DNA of 34,662 bases, taken from positions 1-34,662 of the forward strand of contig JAGAJP010000012.1 in NCBI GenBank assembly GCA_017626045.1. The letters are read 5' to 3'. Position 1 is the stretch's first letter; the number at the start of each line of letters is the position of its first letter. This DNA is from Muribaculaceae bacterium (lineage in GTDB: Bacteria > Bacteroidota > Bacteroidia > Bacteroidales > Muribaculaceae). Made by a program: the position numbers and the translations under genes. Shown one piece after another: positions 1 through 7,661 of the stretch. The notes beneath the pieces were generated by a model. That model did no database searches. It saw nothing but the letters and a program-made list of their open reading frames with translations, and was not told the origin of the DNA.

Positions 1-1
1 C

Positions 2-391
2 AACTGCGCCAACCATACGCTTAAATCGTTGTCCACATACACATTTCCTTTGTTTTTCGAGGAATGGGATTTGCCGAAATCGGAGGTTGCCTCCGCTTGG
101 GACAACAAAGGTGATATTGTGATTGGCAATGATGTATGGATAGGTTATGACGCAGTAATCATGGCCGGAGTTACTATCGGCGACGGTGCAATTATCGGGA
201 CAAGAGCTGTCGTCACCAAAGATGTTGAGCCATATTCAATAGTGGGCGGTGTACCTGCAAAAGAGATTCGTAAAAGATTTGCTTCGGAAGTTATAAATAA
301 ACTTATGGAGATACAATGGTGGAACTGGCCCATTGAGAAAATCCGAAGTTCTATTCCAGATATACAATCCGGGAATATAGATGCTTTATAA
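2..391 (+). CDS. Xenobiotic acetyltransferase, Vat/CatB type (5' end outside window)
   Basis: The reading frame is open from base 2, so the gene starts upstream of the window; the first internal ATG at 29 is not the true start. The visible 129 residues carry left-handed beta-helix hexapeptide repeats (IGNDVWIGYDAVIMAGVTIG, then DGAIIG) and the C-terminal pattern WWNWP found in streptogramin A (Vat) and CatB-type chloramphenicol acetyltransferases. These cytoplasmic trimers acetylate a drug hydroxyl with acetyl-CoA. The early NHT resembles the NH(R/T) segment holding the catalytic His of the Vat family, but alignment is needed. The C-terminus is a little short for Vat. Substrate cannot be told from sequence; the neighbouring SMR exporter, MFS remnant and GNAT suggest an accessory resistance-type block. 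Family call is firm, drug specificity is not. Confidence 0.85.
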   Translation, partial: NCANHTLKSLSTYTFPLFFEEWDLPKSEVASAWDNKGDIVIGNDVWIGYDAVIMAGVTIGDGAIIGTRAVVTKDVEPYSIVGGVPAKEIRKRFASEVINKLMEIQWWNWPIEKIRSSIPDIQSGNIDAL

Positions 392-393
392 GA

Positions 394-430
394 AACGCCA
401 CCGAGAGAAAATTGAACCCTCGGTGGCGTT
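394..430 (+). terminator. Perfect 12-bp hairpin after the acetyltransferase gene
   Basis: Bases 394-405 (AACGCCACCGAG) are the exact reverse complement of 419-430, with a 13-nt loop, and begin 3 bases after the stop codon. There is no long T-run behind it, so it may be a terminator of modest strength or a 3'-end stabiliser. Confidence 0.6.
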
Positions 431-518
431 GTAGGTTAATGCAATTCGGGCCTTTGCGGTGCTACTTGGCTTTGCGGTGAGTATTGATGGCTTCGCCACC
501 GCACACCGGCTGCGCCGA

Positions 519-803
519 CTAATACTTCAATCTCACTCGCGAACGCTGTTTCTGATCTTCTTTGAAGCGGCGTTTGGCTTCCTCGAAGCTCATGCCGGGG
601 TGCATCTCAAGGGAATGCTTGAAATCATCGGGTATTCCGTCTCCGTGGGCGAAGCCTTGTTCTTCGGGAATATTTCCACCGAGAGAAGGCGATGAGAACC
701 GGATTCCGGCATCTTGCGATGACGATGCGGGGGATTGCTTTGCCGCCAACTGTCGCTGGAACGCTTTCGGAATTTTGTGGTCATAGGGATACGTCCGACT
801 CAT
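519..803 (-). CDS. Small hydrophilic protein of unknown function
   Basis: 94 residues from the ATG at 803; the frame stays open upstream to about 860 (adding VVPLTYWIWYDFDKREPV before the Met), so either the start lies upstream or this is the 3' part of a longer gene. The product is charged and soluble with an amphipathic C-terminus (SFEEAKRRFKEDQKQ). I recognise no family. It lies between an acetyltransferase and a Crp-type regulator in what looks like transferred DNA, and could be a piece of a mobile-element protein. An overlapping plus-strand frame exists, but the minus frame has the more protein-like composition. Confidence 0.4.
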   Translation of the reverse strand: MSRTYPYDHKIPKAFQRQLAAKQSPASSSQDAGIRFSSPSLGGNIPEEQGFAHGDGIPDDFKHSLEMHPGMSFEEAKRRFKEDQKQRSRVRLKY

Positions 804-912
804 TACAGGTTCTCGCTTGTCGAAATCATACCATATCCAATAGGTAAGGGGTACAACACTTTAAGCGTTCTCTCCAAGATAATACACTACATACCCTCTT
901 CCTCTATTACGG

Positions 913-949
913 ATTTAATCTATCAATTATTCTATCATTTAATCTATCA
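913..949. repeat. Direct repeat ATTTAATCTATCA, two copies 24 bp apart
   Basis: Identical 13-mers at 913-925 and 937-949, with a partial third copy (ATTCTATCA, 929-937) between them, in an AT-rich non-coding stretch. Could be a protein-binding array; no function is shown. Confidence 0.5.
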
Positions 950-969
950 CGGACAATATAAAACTCAAA

Positions 970-1012
970 GACCTCCCCGGGTGCGCTAATCTTACGGGAA
1001 GCGTGGGAGGTC
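970..1012 (-). terminator. Probable terminator of the Crp/Fnr-type gene
   Basis: GACCTCCC (970-977) pairs with GGGAGGTC (1005-1012). On the minus strand the stem is followed by TTTGAGTTTTAT, and it lies about 60 nt beyond the stop of the regulator gene at 1072. A TAAATTTG box on the minus strand (1023-1030) lies just upstream, so a short leader RNA is an alternative reading. Confidence 0.5.
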
Positions 1013-1071
1013 ATATCAAGTGCAAATTTAGCTCGATTCCGTTAATTCTCCTCTCTTTGTTGGTTGAAACG

Positions 1072-1635
1072 TCACTTTATTTGTGCCCTAATCCTGCTCA
1101 GACTTGCCTGCGTGATGCCTAAATAAGTGGCGATACATCCCAACGGCAACCGCTGTAACAAATCAGGCTCTTTCTCCAACAACTCGTGATACCGTTCCGA
1201 GGCGACGGCAGACAGCATGGAAATCAGCCGTTCCTCGGCGGCAAGCAGTTCCATTTCCGCATAACGCCTCCCCCAATTGGCTATGTGCAAATCCTCCAAG
1301 AATAACTCTTTCAGTTTTTTCCTTTCCAATACATATAAGACAGAATCTTCCATCAGTTCCATTGTTTCATATCCCGGCTCGTCATTCACATATCCTTTCA
1401 TGGAAACAATGGTCGCCCCCTCCCTGCCAACCCAAAAAGTAATTTCTTTCCCCTCTACCAGAGTATAGGCGCGGACAATGCCCTTCTTGATGAAAAAGAT
1501 GTCTTTTTCCACCTTGCCATATTCCAACACTTGGAATCCTTTTGAGTATGAGACTTCCGTCAGGCATTGCCGTAACTTGTCCAAAGACACATCCGGCATG
1601 GCATATCTCAGGTTGATGATTTCCTTTATATCCAT
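1072..1635 (-). CDS. Crp/Fnr-family transcriptional regulator
   Basis: 187 residues, usual for short Bacteroidales Crp-like regulators. Residues about 20-110 form the cyclic-nucleotide-binding-type beta-roll (KVEKDIFFIKKGIVRAY, then EITFWVGREG), followed by the long dimer helix and a C-terminal winged helix (LGCIATYLGITQASLSRIR). Many Bacteroidota members do not bind cAMP, so the ligand is unknown. It is transcribed away from the SMR exporter gene, with a shared 155-bp control region, which suggests it regulates the exporter. A TAATTTTG -7 box lies just upstream of its start. Confidence 0.88.
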   Translation of the reverse strand: MDIKEIINLRYAMPDVSLDKLRQCLTEVSYSKGFQVLEYGKVEKDIFFIKKGIVRAYTLVEGKEITFWVGREGATIVSMKGYVNDEPGYETMELMEDSVLYVLERKKLKELFLEDLHIANWGRRYAEMELLAAEERLISMLSAVASERYHELLEKEPDLLQRLPLGCIATYLGITQASLSRIRAQIK

Positions 1636-1654
1636 AAGTCATTTTGTTGTGATG

Positions 1655-1662
1655 CAAAATTA
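1655..1662 (-). promoter_or_regulatory. -7 promoter box for the Crp/Fnr-type gene
   Basis: The minus strand reads TAATTTTG, a perfect match to the Bacteroidota TAnnTTTG -7 element, 19 nt before the ATG at 1635. No good -33 box is visible. Confidence 0.55.
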
Positions 1663-1689
1663 CAAAAAAAGCGCACAAAAACAGATACG

Positions 1690-1734
1690 AACGGCTGCTT
1701 TTTGTCAAATGCAAGCCGTTTTTATCAAATGCAA
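1690..1734. promoter_or_regulatory. Putative operator: 20-bp-spaced direct repeats and an inverted repeat
   Basis: TTTgTCAAATGCAA (1701-1714) recurs as TTTaTCAAATGCAA (1721-1734), exactly 20 bp (two helical turns) apart. AACGGCTGC (1690-1698) is complementary to GCAAGCCGTT (1711-1720) apart from one bulge. The block sits between the divergent regulator and SMR genes, ending 23 bp before the SMR -7 box, where an activator would bind. Confidence 0.5.
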
Positions 1735-1757
1735 AAAACCGTTAGAAATTACTTGTT

Positions 1758-1765
1758 TACTTTTG
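1758..1765 (+). promoter_or_regulatory. -7 promoter box for the SMR exporter gene
   Basis: TACTTTTG matches TAnnTTTG exactly, 25 nt before the ATG at 1791. There is no -33 TTG at the usual distance, which fits activator dependence. Confidence 0.6.
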
Positions 1766-1790
1766 CACCCGAATTTAATAAATCATAGGT

Positions 1791-2117
1791 ATGAATTGGA
1801 TAATCTTATTTCTGGCAGGATTGTTTGAGGTAAGCCTTACATTCTGCTTGGGAAAAACGAGAGAGGCATCAGGTATCGGTTTTTATCTGTGGGGAAGCGG
1901 TTTCTTGGCTTCTACCGTGTTGAGTATGGCTTTGCTTGCCAAAGCTGTGCAGACTTTGCCTTTAGGAACGGCATACGCCATTTGGACGGGCATCGGGGCA
2001 GTAGGCACGGTTTTGATTGGGATATTCGTATTCAAAGAGCCGGCCACTTCCATACGGCTTTTCTTCCTGTTCACGCTCATTGCCTCCTTGATTGGATTGA
2101 AAATCGTTTCCTACTGA
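1791..2117 (+). CDS. Small multidrug resistance (SMR) exporter, Gdx/SugE-like
   Basis: 108 residues with four membrane helices, the usual SMR length. The essential membrane Glu is present in helix 1 (AGLFEV, Glu13). The TAYAIWTGIGAVGTVL segment matches the Gdx/SugE branch, whose characterised members export guanidinium in exchange for protons, rather than the EmrE branch. SMR proteins work as antiparallel dimers in the inner membrane. Here it stands alone rather than as a paired gene. It is divergent from the Crp-type regulator and followed after 13 nt by an MFS fragment. Substrate is inferred from the subfamily only. Confidence 0.85.
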   Translation: MNWIILFLAGLFEVSLTFCLGKTREASGIGFYLWGSGFLASTVLSMALLAKAVQTLPLGTAYAIWTGIGAVGTVLIGIFVFKEPATSIRLFFLFTLIASLIGLKIVSY

Positions 2118-2130
2118 AAGGGGGCAATAA

Positions 2131-2268
2131 ATGATGAAATATAAATTGAGAGAAAACCAAGGCATTCCGGCACCTCTGCTGGCTCTGATGGCAATTGCTA
2201 CCGGACTTTCCGTTGCCAACACCGTAGCCTCCTTGCTTGTTAATTGCTTCAACTCTAAAACAGCATAA
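2131..2268 (+). pseudogene. N-terminal remnant of an MFS transporter
   Basis: An open frame of 45 codons starting ATG-ATG, 13 nt after the exporter stop. The segment PAPLLALMAIATGLSVAN closely resembles the first helix of COG2814-type MFS drug exporters (LLMAIATGLxVANxYYxQPL), after which the sequence departs from the family and stops (TAA 2266-2268). The remaining ~350 residues are absent, so this is a truncated gene. It implies that the exporter and an MFS pump once formed an operon. Confidence 0.6.
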
Positions 2269-2281
2269 GTGTGGATGTCAA

Positions 2282-2298
2282 ATATTCAGCCTGAATAT
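2282..2298. promoter_or_regulatory. 17-bp palindrome upstream of the GNAT gene
   Basis: ATATTCAG-C-CTGAATAT: 8-bp arms with a 1-bp centre, about 95 bp upstream of the GNAT start. It could be an operator; no cognate regulator is identified. Confidence 0.45.
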
Positions 2299-2392
2299 AG
2301 TAATGCAGACCACGGTAAATGGAATGGCTACAGATTCATTGCCCGAAAACAAAGAGAATCTTTGTAGGAATATGAAATAAACTGATAACAAT

Positions 2393-2893
2393 ATGGAGAC
2401 AAAAGATGGTTTTATCATCCGTCCAATCAAGGAAACGGATAATGCTCAAATGGCTCGTCTGATACGATGTGTTATTGATGAATTTGGTGTGTCGCGTACA
2501 GGCACGGTGTATGATGACCCTGTCACGGACTGCATCAGTCAGTCGGTTGAAAATGTAAATGCAGAATATTGGGTGATTGATTGCGGCGGAGAGATTCAAG
2601 GAGGCTGTGGCTTCTATCCCACCAAAGGCTTGCCCGGCAAGTGTGCTGAAATAGTCAAGTATTATTTATCGCCTGCTGTCCGAGGAAAAGGATTGGGAGG
2701 CATGATTCTTGATTTGATTGTACGCCGTGCAAAGGAAGCGGGCTATACCAGCCTGTATATAGAAACATTCCCTTCATTTGGTAAGGCCATTGATATGTAT
2801 AAGGGACGGGGTTTTCAGCTGTTGGATGGTCAACTCGGAGATTCCGGGCATACAGCAACCAGTATATTCATGCTAAAGATCTTGGCCGACTGA
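2393..2893 (+). CDS. GNAT-family N-acetyltransferase
   Basis: 166 residues covering a single GNAT fold. Motif A, which binds the acetyl-CoA pyrophosphate, is clear (LSPAVRGKGLGGMILDLI, about residues 90-107), followed by the beta5-alpha4 region (SLYIETFPSFGKAIDMYKGRGF) typical of small-molecule or ribosomal acetyltransferases. The substrate cannot be assigned. It shares low GC with the preceding acetyltransferase/exporter genes and is the last intact gene of the block before the sequence becomes GC-rich. Confidence 0.85.
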   Translation: METKDGFIIRPIKETDNAQMARLIRCVIDEFGVSRTGTVYDDPVTDCISQSVENVNAEYWVIDCGGEIQGGCGFYPTKGLPGKCAEIVKYYLSPAVRGKGLGGMILDLIVRRAKEAGYTSLYIETFPSFGKAIDMYKGRGFQLLDGQLGDSGHTATSIFMLKILAD

Positions 2894-2949
2894 CCCATAG
2901 CTTCCTGCATGACAACCTGAACCTCTGAGGAAATGCAATACATTCATTT

Positions 2950-3120
2950 TCATTTTTTCGCAGCTTGTGTGTAAACCCTATTCATAGTTGCCAATTGTGA
3001 CACAGCTGATAGGACAACCAGCGTTTCTGTATTCTTTGCGATAATATAATCCAAACGAGCCGACACTCGGTCTTGGGCTTTGACGAGGCAGGGGGAGGTT
3101 ACCGTTATGCTACTCCGCGA
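2950..3120 (-). pseudogene. 56-residue C-terminal scrap of an unrecognised gene
   Basis: The minus strand is open between stops at 3121-3123 and 2950-2952 and encodes a protein-like, helix-rich segment (QDRVSARLDYIIAKNTETL, then VVLSAVSQLATMNRVYTQ) with no start codon near its 5' end. I cannot name the family. It lies at the boundary between the AT-rich block and the GC-rich operon and may be the tail of a gene disrupted when the block was inserted. The rest of 2894-3255 holds only the promoter of the next gene. Confidence 0.4.
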
Positions 3121-3177
3121 TTACCGACGTTCCCTAAGTCTGCGGCTAAAAATAGCGGGAGTTTGAAAACTTTTTAT

Positions 3178-3185
3178 TAACTTTG
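3178..3185 (+). promoter_or_regulatory. -7 promoter box of the mannosidase/coaE operon
   Basis: TAACTTTG followed by C, an exact TAnnTTTG box, 70 nt before the ATG at 3256. The -33 region is not convincing. Confidence 0.6.
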
Positions 3186-3255
3186 CAGGTTGAAATATAG
3201 AAATGAATTTGTTTAATCAACCTCAATAAGTTCAATCACATCTTCATCACCCGAA

Positions 3256-4173
3256 ATGGACAAGAAGCAGAAAGTCATCATATATGTGGGAGCAGGCGTG
3301 GCTCTGTGTCTCATCGCGCTCGTAGTCATACTGATAGTAAGCAACAACAGCCGCACGGCAAGCCTCAATGAGGTGGAGGCGCGCGCCGACTCGCTCGCTC
3401 TCGTCAACGAGCGCCTTGTGCTCACCAATGAGTTCAATGAACTGAACGCCAACTTCAGCATGTATGAGGACCAGCAGATGTATCTTACTAACGACTCTCT
3501 GGTGAAGCAATACAATCAGGCGAAGATGAAAGTCGAGGGTCTTCTGCAGGAACTTGACCGCGAGAAACGGAGCAATGCCGCAAACCGCGCCAAAATAAAG
3601 GCTCTCGAAAACGAGATCTCGACCCTGAAAGGTATCCTGAAGCATTATCTTGAGGAGATTGACCGGCTTTCGAAAGAAAACGAAGGCCTGCGCAACGAGA
3701 TTCAGGAAGTCCGCTCCCGCAACGAGCAGCTGACCTCAGCCGTCACTGTCGCCACCAAGAGCAACGAGGAGCTGACCCAGACTGTGAAGCAGGCTAAGAA
3801 ACTCAACATCACAAGTCTTTCGCTCACTCCGCTGAACAAGAAAGGGAAGAGGGAGAAGAAAATAAGCAAGGCGCGCCAGTTTAACGTCAGCTTCACCGTC
3901 AGCCCCAACTCTACGGCGGCTCCCGGCATGAAGGATTTCTACGTGAGGATCGTGACCCCCGAGGGCTCGCTGCTCGGCGGGAATATCACCTTCCCGATGG
4001 ACGGCGCCAACGTGGCGGCGACCGCACACCGGCAGATTGAATACTCCAACGACGAGACCACCGTCACCATATACTGGGATGTCAACGCCACCCTTACCCC
4101 CGGCGACTACACGGTGGAGGTCTTCTGCGACGGATACCGCCTCGCATCCCGCCATTTCAAGTTTGACAAATAA
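3256..4173 (+). CDS. Membrane-anchored coiled-coil protein of unknown function
   Basis: 305 residues. A short cytoplasmic start is followed by one membrane helix (about residues 9-29, VIIYVGAGVALCLIALVVIL), then a long heptad-rich coiled coil (about 35-185) and a C-terminal beta-rich domain (about 205-305) containing SPNSTAAPGMKDFYVRIV and a final GDYTVEVFCDGYRL strand. That layout suggests a periplasmic or cell-envelope scaffold anchored in the inner membrane. The stop is followed immediately by the ATG of the mannosidase gene, so the two are co-transcribed and probably coupled. I do not recognise a named family. Confidence 0.8.
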   Translation: MDKKQKVIIYVGAGVALCLIALVVILIVSNNSRTASLNEVEARADSLALVNERLVLTNEFNELNANFSMYEDQQMYLTNDSLVKQYNQAKMKVEGLLQELDREKRSNAANRAKIKALENEISTLKGILKHYLEEIDRLSKENEGLRNEIQEVRSRNEQLTSAVTVATKSNEELTQTVKQAKKLNITSLSLTPLNKKGKREKKISKARQFNVSFTVSPNSTAAPGMKDFYVRIVTPEGSLLGGNITFPMDGANVAATAHRQIEYSNDETTVTIYWDVNATLTPGDYTVEVFCDGYRLASRHFKFDK

Positions 4174-6981
4174 ATGAGACCGAACATAGTCCTGACGGCT
4201 GTGGCGGCGGTGGCATTCACTGTCGCGGCATACGGCGCCGCATCATTGGACTATGTCGACCCGAGAATAGGCTCTGAAGGCCTCGGTAGGGTATGCGTGT
4301 CGCCATGCGCTCCTTTCGGAATGGTCAGACCCTCGCCCGACTGCACTCCAAGCCCGAACAGTGGCTGGCTCCCGATGCCCGAGAGGGTCGACGGATTCGC
4401 CCAGGTACATGTCAGCGGTACCGGTGGCGGCCCCAAATACGGAAACATACTCATCCAGCCTTATGCCGGATCCGTCGACACTATTGCCGGCTATGCATTC
4501 CGGCAGTCGGAGACGATTCTTCCCGCATACTACTCGACCACATATACGGGCAGCGGAATCACCACAGAGATCACCGCCTCTGACCGAACTACGGCTTACC
4601 GCATCTCCTACGCCCCCCGGGGCGACAGGGCGCTGAAGATAGACCCCGGCTTTTTCCTGGGCGAATCCCCGGTTCCCGACGCAAGGGAGGCGCAGCAGTT
4701 CGTGGGCTCGCAGATACAGATACTGTCCAATCATGAAGTGGCAGGTTATTCCCGCATCAGGGGAGGCTGGAACAACGGCCGCGAATATACCGTCTATTTC
4801 TATCTCACCACAGATGTCGACGCCTCGGAGACGGCAACATGGAAAAGCGGCGTGGTCAGCGACGCGCTGTCTCAATATGATTCCGGAGAAAAGACGGGCG
4901 CGCTTCTGAAGTTTCCCGAATCTGCCGACACCGTCAACGTCAGAATTGGAATATCCTTTATAAGCGAGCTTAAGGCCCGTCATAACTATGAGACCGAATC
5001 GAAGGGAAAGACTTTCGACGAAATAAGGAAGGGCACAGAAGACAAGTGGGAAAGACTACTGGGCAAGGTGGAAGTGGATTCAGACACTCCCGAACCGTTA
5101 AAGAGGATGTTCTACACCGCCCTTTACCATACAATGATGATGCCGAGCGACCGCACGGGGGAAAATCCGCGCTGGACCGACCACGTACCATACTATGATG
5201 ATTTCTACGCCCTCTGGGACACCTACAGGACTTCGATGCCGCTGCTCGCCATCATTGATCCCGATAGGCTCGCCGGGATTGTAAACTCTCTTGTCAACAT
5301 CTGGAAGCGCGACGGCTTCATGCCCGACGCAAGAAGCGGAAACTGCAACGGCAGGACCCAGGGCGGCTCCAATGCGGATGTCGTCATAGCCGACGCTTGC
5401 GTGAAGGGTATCCCCGGCATTGACTATGAGGAAGCCCTTAGGGCTATGCTTACCGACGCCACCGTCCCTCCCGCCGGCAACGGCGAGGCCGAGGGCAGGG
5501 GCGGACTGCGCGAATACCTTGACCTCGGCTATGTGCCCCACGGCATTGACCGCGCCGGCAACCGCACGGTGGAATACTCCCTTTGTGATTTCGCCATCGC
5601 GCAGGTGGCGCGTCGTCTTGGCAGGAAGGATCTCGAGATTAAATACCTCAGGCAGTCGGAGTCGTGGAAAAACCTTTGGCGCGACGAATATGTGGAGGAT
5701 GGCGTGAAGGGGTTCATCATGCCGCGCGACGCTGCCGGCAATTGGCTTGACTCAATCTCTTTCGGACATTCCAAAAGGCAGATGCCGTCTTACCGATACA
5801 CGCCCCACACTTTCGAAGGGCCCTGGTACACTCCCTGGTGGAGCATGTTCTTCTACGAGGCTTCTTCATGGGAATATTCCCTGAGCATACCACACGACGT
5901 GGCGGGCCTTATGGCAAAATGCGGAGGCGTTGACGCCTTTGTCAGCCGTCTCGACACTTTTTTCGACAAGGGTTATTTCAATGTCAACAATGAGCCTTCG
6001 TTCATGACCCCGCTCCTGTATCACTGGGCGGGTCTCCCCGACAGGTCAAGCGATAGAATAAGGGATATCATCCGGAAGCACTATGGCGACTCACCTGCCG
6101 GACTCCCCGGCAACGATGACTCCGGGGCGATGTCGTCGTGGCTGGTCTTCAATATGGCGGGGATATATCCAAACGCAGGACATGACTACTATCTGATCCA
6201 TACCCCGCTATTGAAAGAAGTGTCGTTCAACCTTGCCGACGGCAAGGTCTTCAGAATCACTGCCGCCGGGCTCTCCGATAAAAAGAAATACATCTCGGCG
6301 GCATATCTCAACGGCAAGCCGCATCCGGGATCGGCTCTTCTTCACTCCGACCTCGTCGCGGGAGGTGAACTGAGACTTGTGATGTCGGAGCAGCCGTCGG
6401 GCTGGGGAAAAACTCTCGGGCTTCCGGTTTCAAGGGAATACGAACCTTTGATTCCCGCGCACGCTAAAGATGGTGTGATAGATTTCGCGACACTCCGCTC
6501 TCCAGGCGAAGTAGCGCCAGGCGACACCCTGCGCATGGAGTTCAAGCTCCACGGACAGACACGTCGCTTCAAATTCGTATATCATAATGACCCGGACGGC
6601 GGCATGACTCTTGACTGGAGTATTGTCAGAAACCTTAAGCTATGGACAGGTAGCTACAGAATGTCGGCAAAGGCTGTGGAGGAGGGAGACTCCCTCGCAT
6701 TCATGATGCCGGAAGACGGCTCATACGTCGCACTCTCCGACCGGGAGACCTTCGGCATATTATCGCGCAAGGCGTTCCGGAATCTCGCTGATTATGGTGA
6801 ATTCAGATACAACGGCGTCACGTTCCGAAAAACCGCCGCGCCGTCGTCGTCGCTCAAGGGCGTCATTGAGGTCATAGACTGTGAGGAGGGCGCGAGGATG
6901 CTCATTCTTGACAACGGGGATTTCCCGCTTGTGGTGGCAATGGATGCAAATCCTCTGGAGATAAACTGGAAACTGAACTGA
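4174..6981 (+). CDS. GH92-family exo-alpha-mannosidase, secreted
   Basis: 935 residues. An N-terminal signal peptide (LTAVAAVAFTVAAYGA) is followed at once by the family start LDYVDPRIGSEG. GH92 hallmarks are present: WTDHVPYYDDFYALWDTYR (about 334-352), the region around YEASSWEYSLSIPHD with the expected catalytic-acid Glu (about 562), NNEPSFMTPLLYHW (605-618) and PGNDDSGAMSSW (645-656), the calcium/base region. GH92 enzymes are calcium-dependent inverting alpha-mannosidases acting on host N-glycans or yeast mannan. The protein is about 180 residues longer than a typical GH92, with a C-terminal extension from about residue 750 that I cannot assign. There is no lipobox, so a periplasmic location is likely. 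It lies in an operon with coaE, not in a visible SusC/D locus. Confidence 0.93.
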   Translation: MRPNIVLTAVAAVAFTVAAYGAASLDYVDPRIGSEGLGRVCVSPCAPFGMVRPSPDCTPSPNSGWLPMPERVDGFAQVHVSGTGGGPKYGNILIQPYAGSVDTIAGYAFRQSETILPAYYSTTYTGSGITTEITASDRTTAYRISYAPRGDRALKIDPGFFLGESPVPDAREAQQFVGSQIQILSNHEVAGYSRIRGGWNNGREYTVYFYLTTDVDASETATWKSGVVSDALSQYDSGEKTGALLKFPESADTVNVRIGISFISELKARHNYETESKGKTFDEIRKGTEDKWERLLGKVEVDSDTPEPLKRMFYTALYHTMMMPSDRTGENPRWTDHVPYYDDFYALWDTYRTSMPLLAIIDPDRLAGIVNSLVNIWKRDGFMPDARSGNCNGRTQGGSNADVVIADACVKGIPGIDYEEALRAMLTDATVPPAGNGEAEGRGGLREYLDLGYVPHGIDRAGNRTVEYSLCDFAIAQVARRLGRKDLEIKYLRQSESWKNLWRDEYVEDGVKGFIMPRDAAGNWLDSISFGHSKRQMPSYRYTPHTFEGPWYTPWWSMFFYEASSWEYSLSIPHDVAGLMAKCGGVDAFVSRLDTFFDKGYFNVNNEPSFMTPLLYHWAGLPDRSSDRIRDIIRKHYGDSPAGLPGNDDSGAMSSWLVFNMAGIYPNAGHDYYLIHTPLLKEVSFNLADGKVFRITAAGLSDKKKYISAAYLNGKPHPGSALLHSDLVAGGELRLVMSEQPSGWGKTLGLPVSREYEPLIPAHAKDGVIDFATLRSPGEVAPGDTLRMEFKLHGQTRRFKFVYHNDPDGGMTLDWSIVRNLKLWTGSYRMSAKAVEEGDSLAFMMPEDGSYVALSDRETFGILSRKAFRNLADYGEFRYNGVTFRKTAAPSSSLKGVIEVIDCEEGARMLILDNGDFPLVVAMDANPLEINWKLN

Positions 6982-6987
6982 AAGATT

Positions 6988-7575
6988 ATGAAGGGGCGGA
7001 TAATAGGTATATGCGGTGGTATCGGCAGCGGCAAGTCGGTCGTGAGCCGGGTGTTGCGCCTGCGCGGCGAGATGGTCTACGACTGCGATTTCGAGGCACG
7101 CAGGATTATGGACAGCTCCCCCGAGGTGATGATGGCTCTATATGAGCGCTACGGTGAGGAGGTGTGTCCGGCGGCAGGTCCTATATGCCGTCCGGAACTT
7201 TCCAAGAGGGTTTTCGGCAACAGGGAGGAACGCCTCTGGCTCAACGCGATGGTTCACCGGATGGTTCGCGAAGACGTGCGCGAGTGGGCAGACGCTGTAT
7301 TCTCCGCGGGAGGAGACCGCTGCTTCGTGGAGTCGGCGATCCTTGCCTCGTCGGGACTCGCGGATATGTGTAGCGACATCATATTGGTCGACGCCCCGGA
7401 ACCGCTGCGCGTGGCGCGCGTCGGCGACAGGGACGGCATCGCTCCGGAGGATATCCGGAGGCGCATCGAGAGCCAGCGGGAAGAGACACGATTGGCTATG
7501 GACTCGGGATGCAGAATCGTCAGCGTCTGCAACGACAACAATACCTCGATTCTTGAAAGTCTCGGAAATCATTAG
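6988..7575 (+). CDS. coaE: Dephospho-CoA kinase
   Basis: 195 residues, normal for CoaE. It catalyses the last step of coenzyme A synthesis, phosphorylating the 3'-OH of dephospho-CoA with ATP in the cytoplasm. The P-loop GGIGSGKS is at residues 10-17, followed by the family pattern YDCDFEARRIM (usually DxDxxAR) and LILVD-type strands with the lid Arg-rich segment (RVARVGDRDG, RRRIESQ). It begins 6 nt after the mannosidase stop, so it is the third gene of that operon. Confidence 0.93.
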   Translation: MKGRIIGICGGIGSGKSVVSRVLRLRGEMVYDCDFEARRIMDSSPEVMMALYERYGEEVCPAAGPICRPELSKRVFGNREERLWLNAMVHRMVREDVREWADAVFSAGGDRCFVESAILASSGLADMCSDIILVDAPEPLRVARVGDRDGIAPEDIRRRIESQREETRLAMDSGCRIVSVCNDNNTSILESLGNH

Positions 7576-7661
7576 GACCTAAAAAATATTTTAAAGCAGG
7601 GGTGTAGTTTTTCAACTCGCCTCTGCGTCATATATATGTAAAACAATAACAACCCTGTTAA

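Noticed and set aside
1636..1790. Guanidine riboswitch upstream of the Gdx-like exporter
   Set aside because: I see no ykkC-type conserved core; the region is explained by a divergent promoter with operator repeats.
4243..4983. Long minus-strand open frame inside the mannosidase gene
   Set aside because: It is antisense to a clearly conserved enzyme in GC-rich DNA and has no protein-like motifs.
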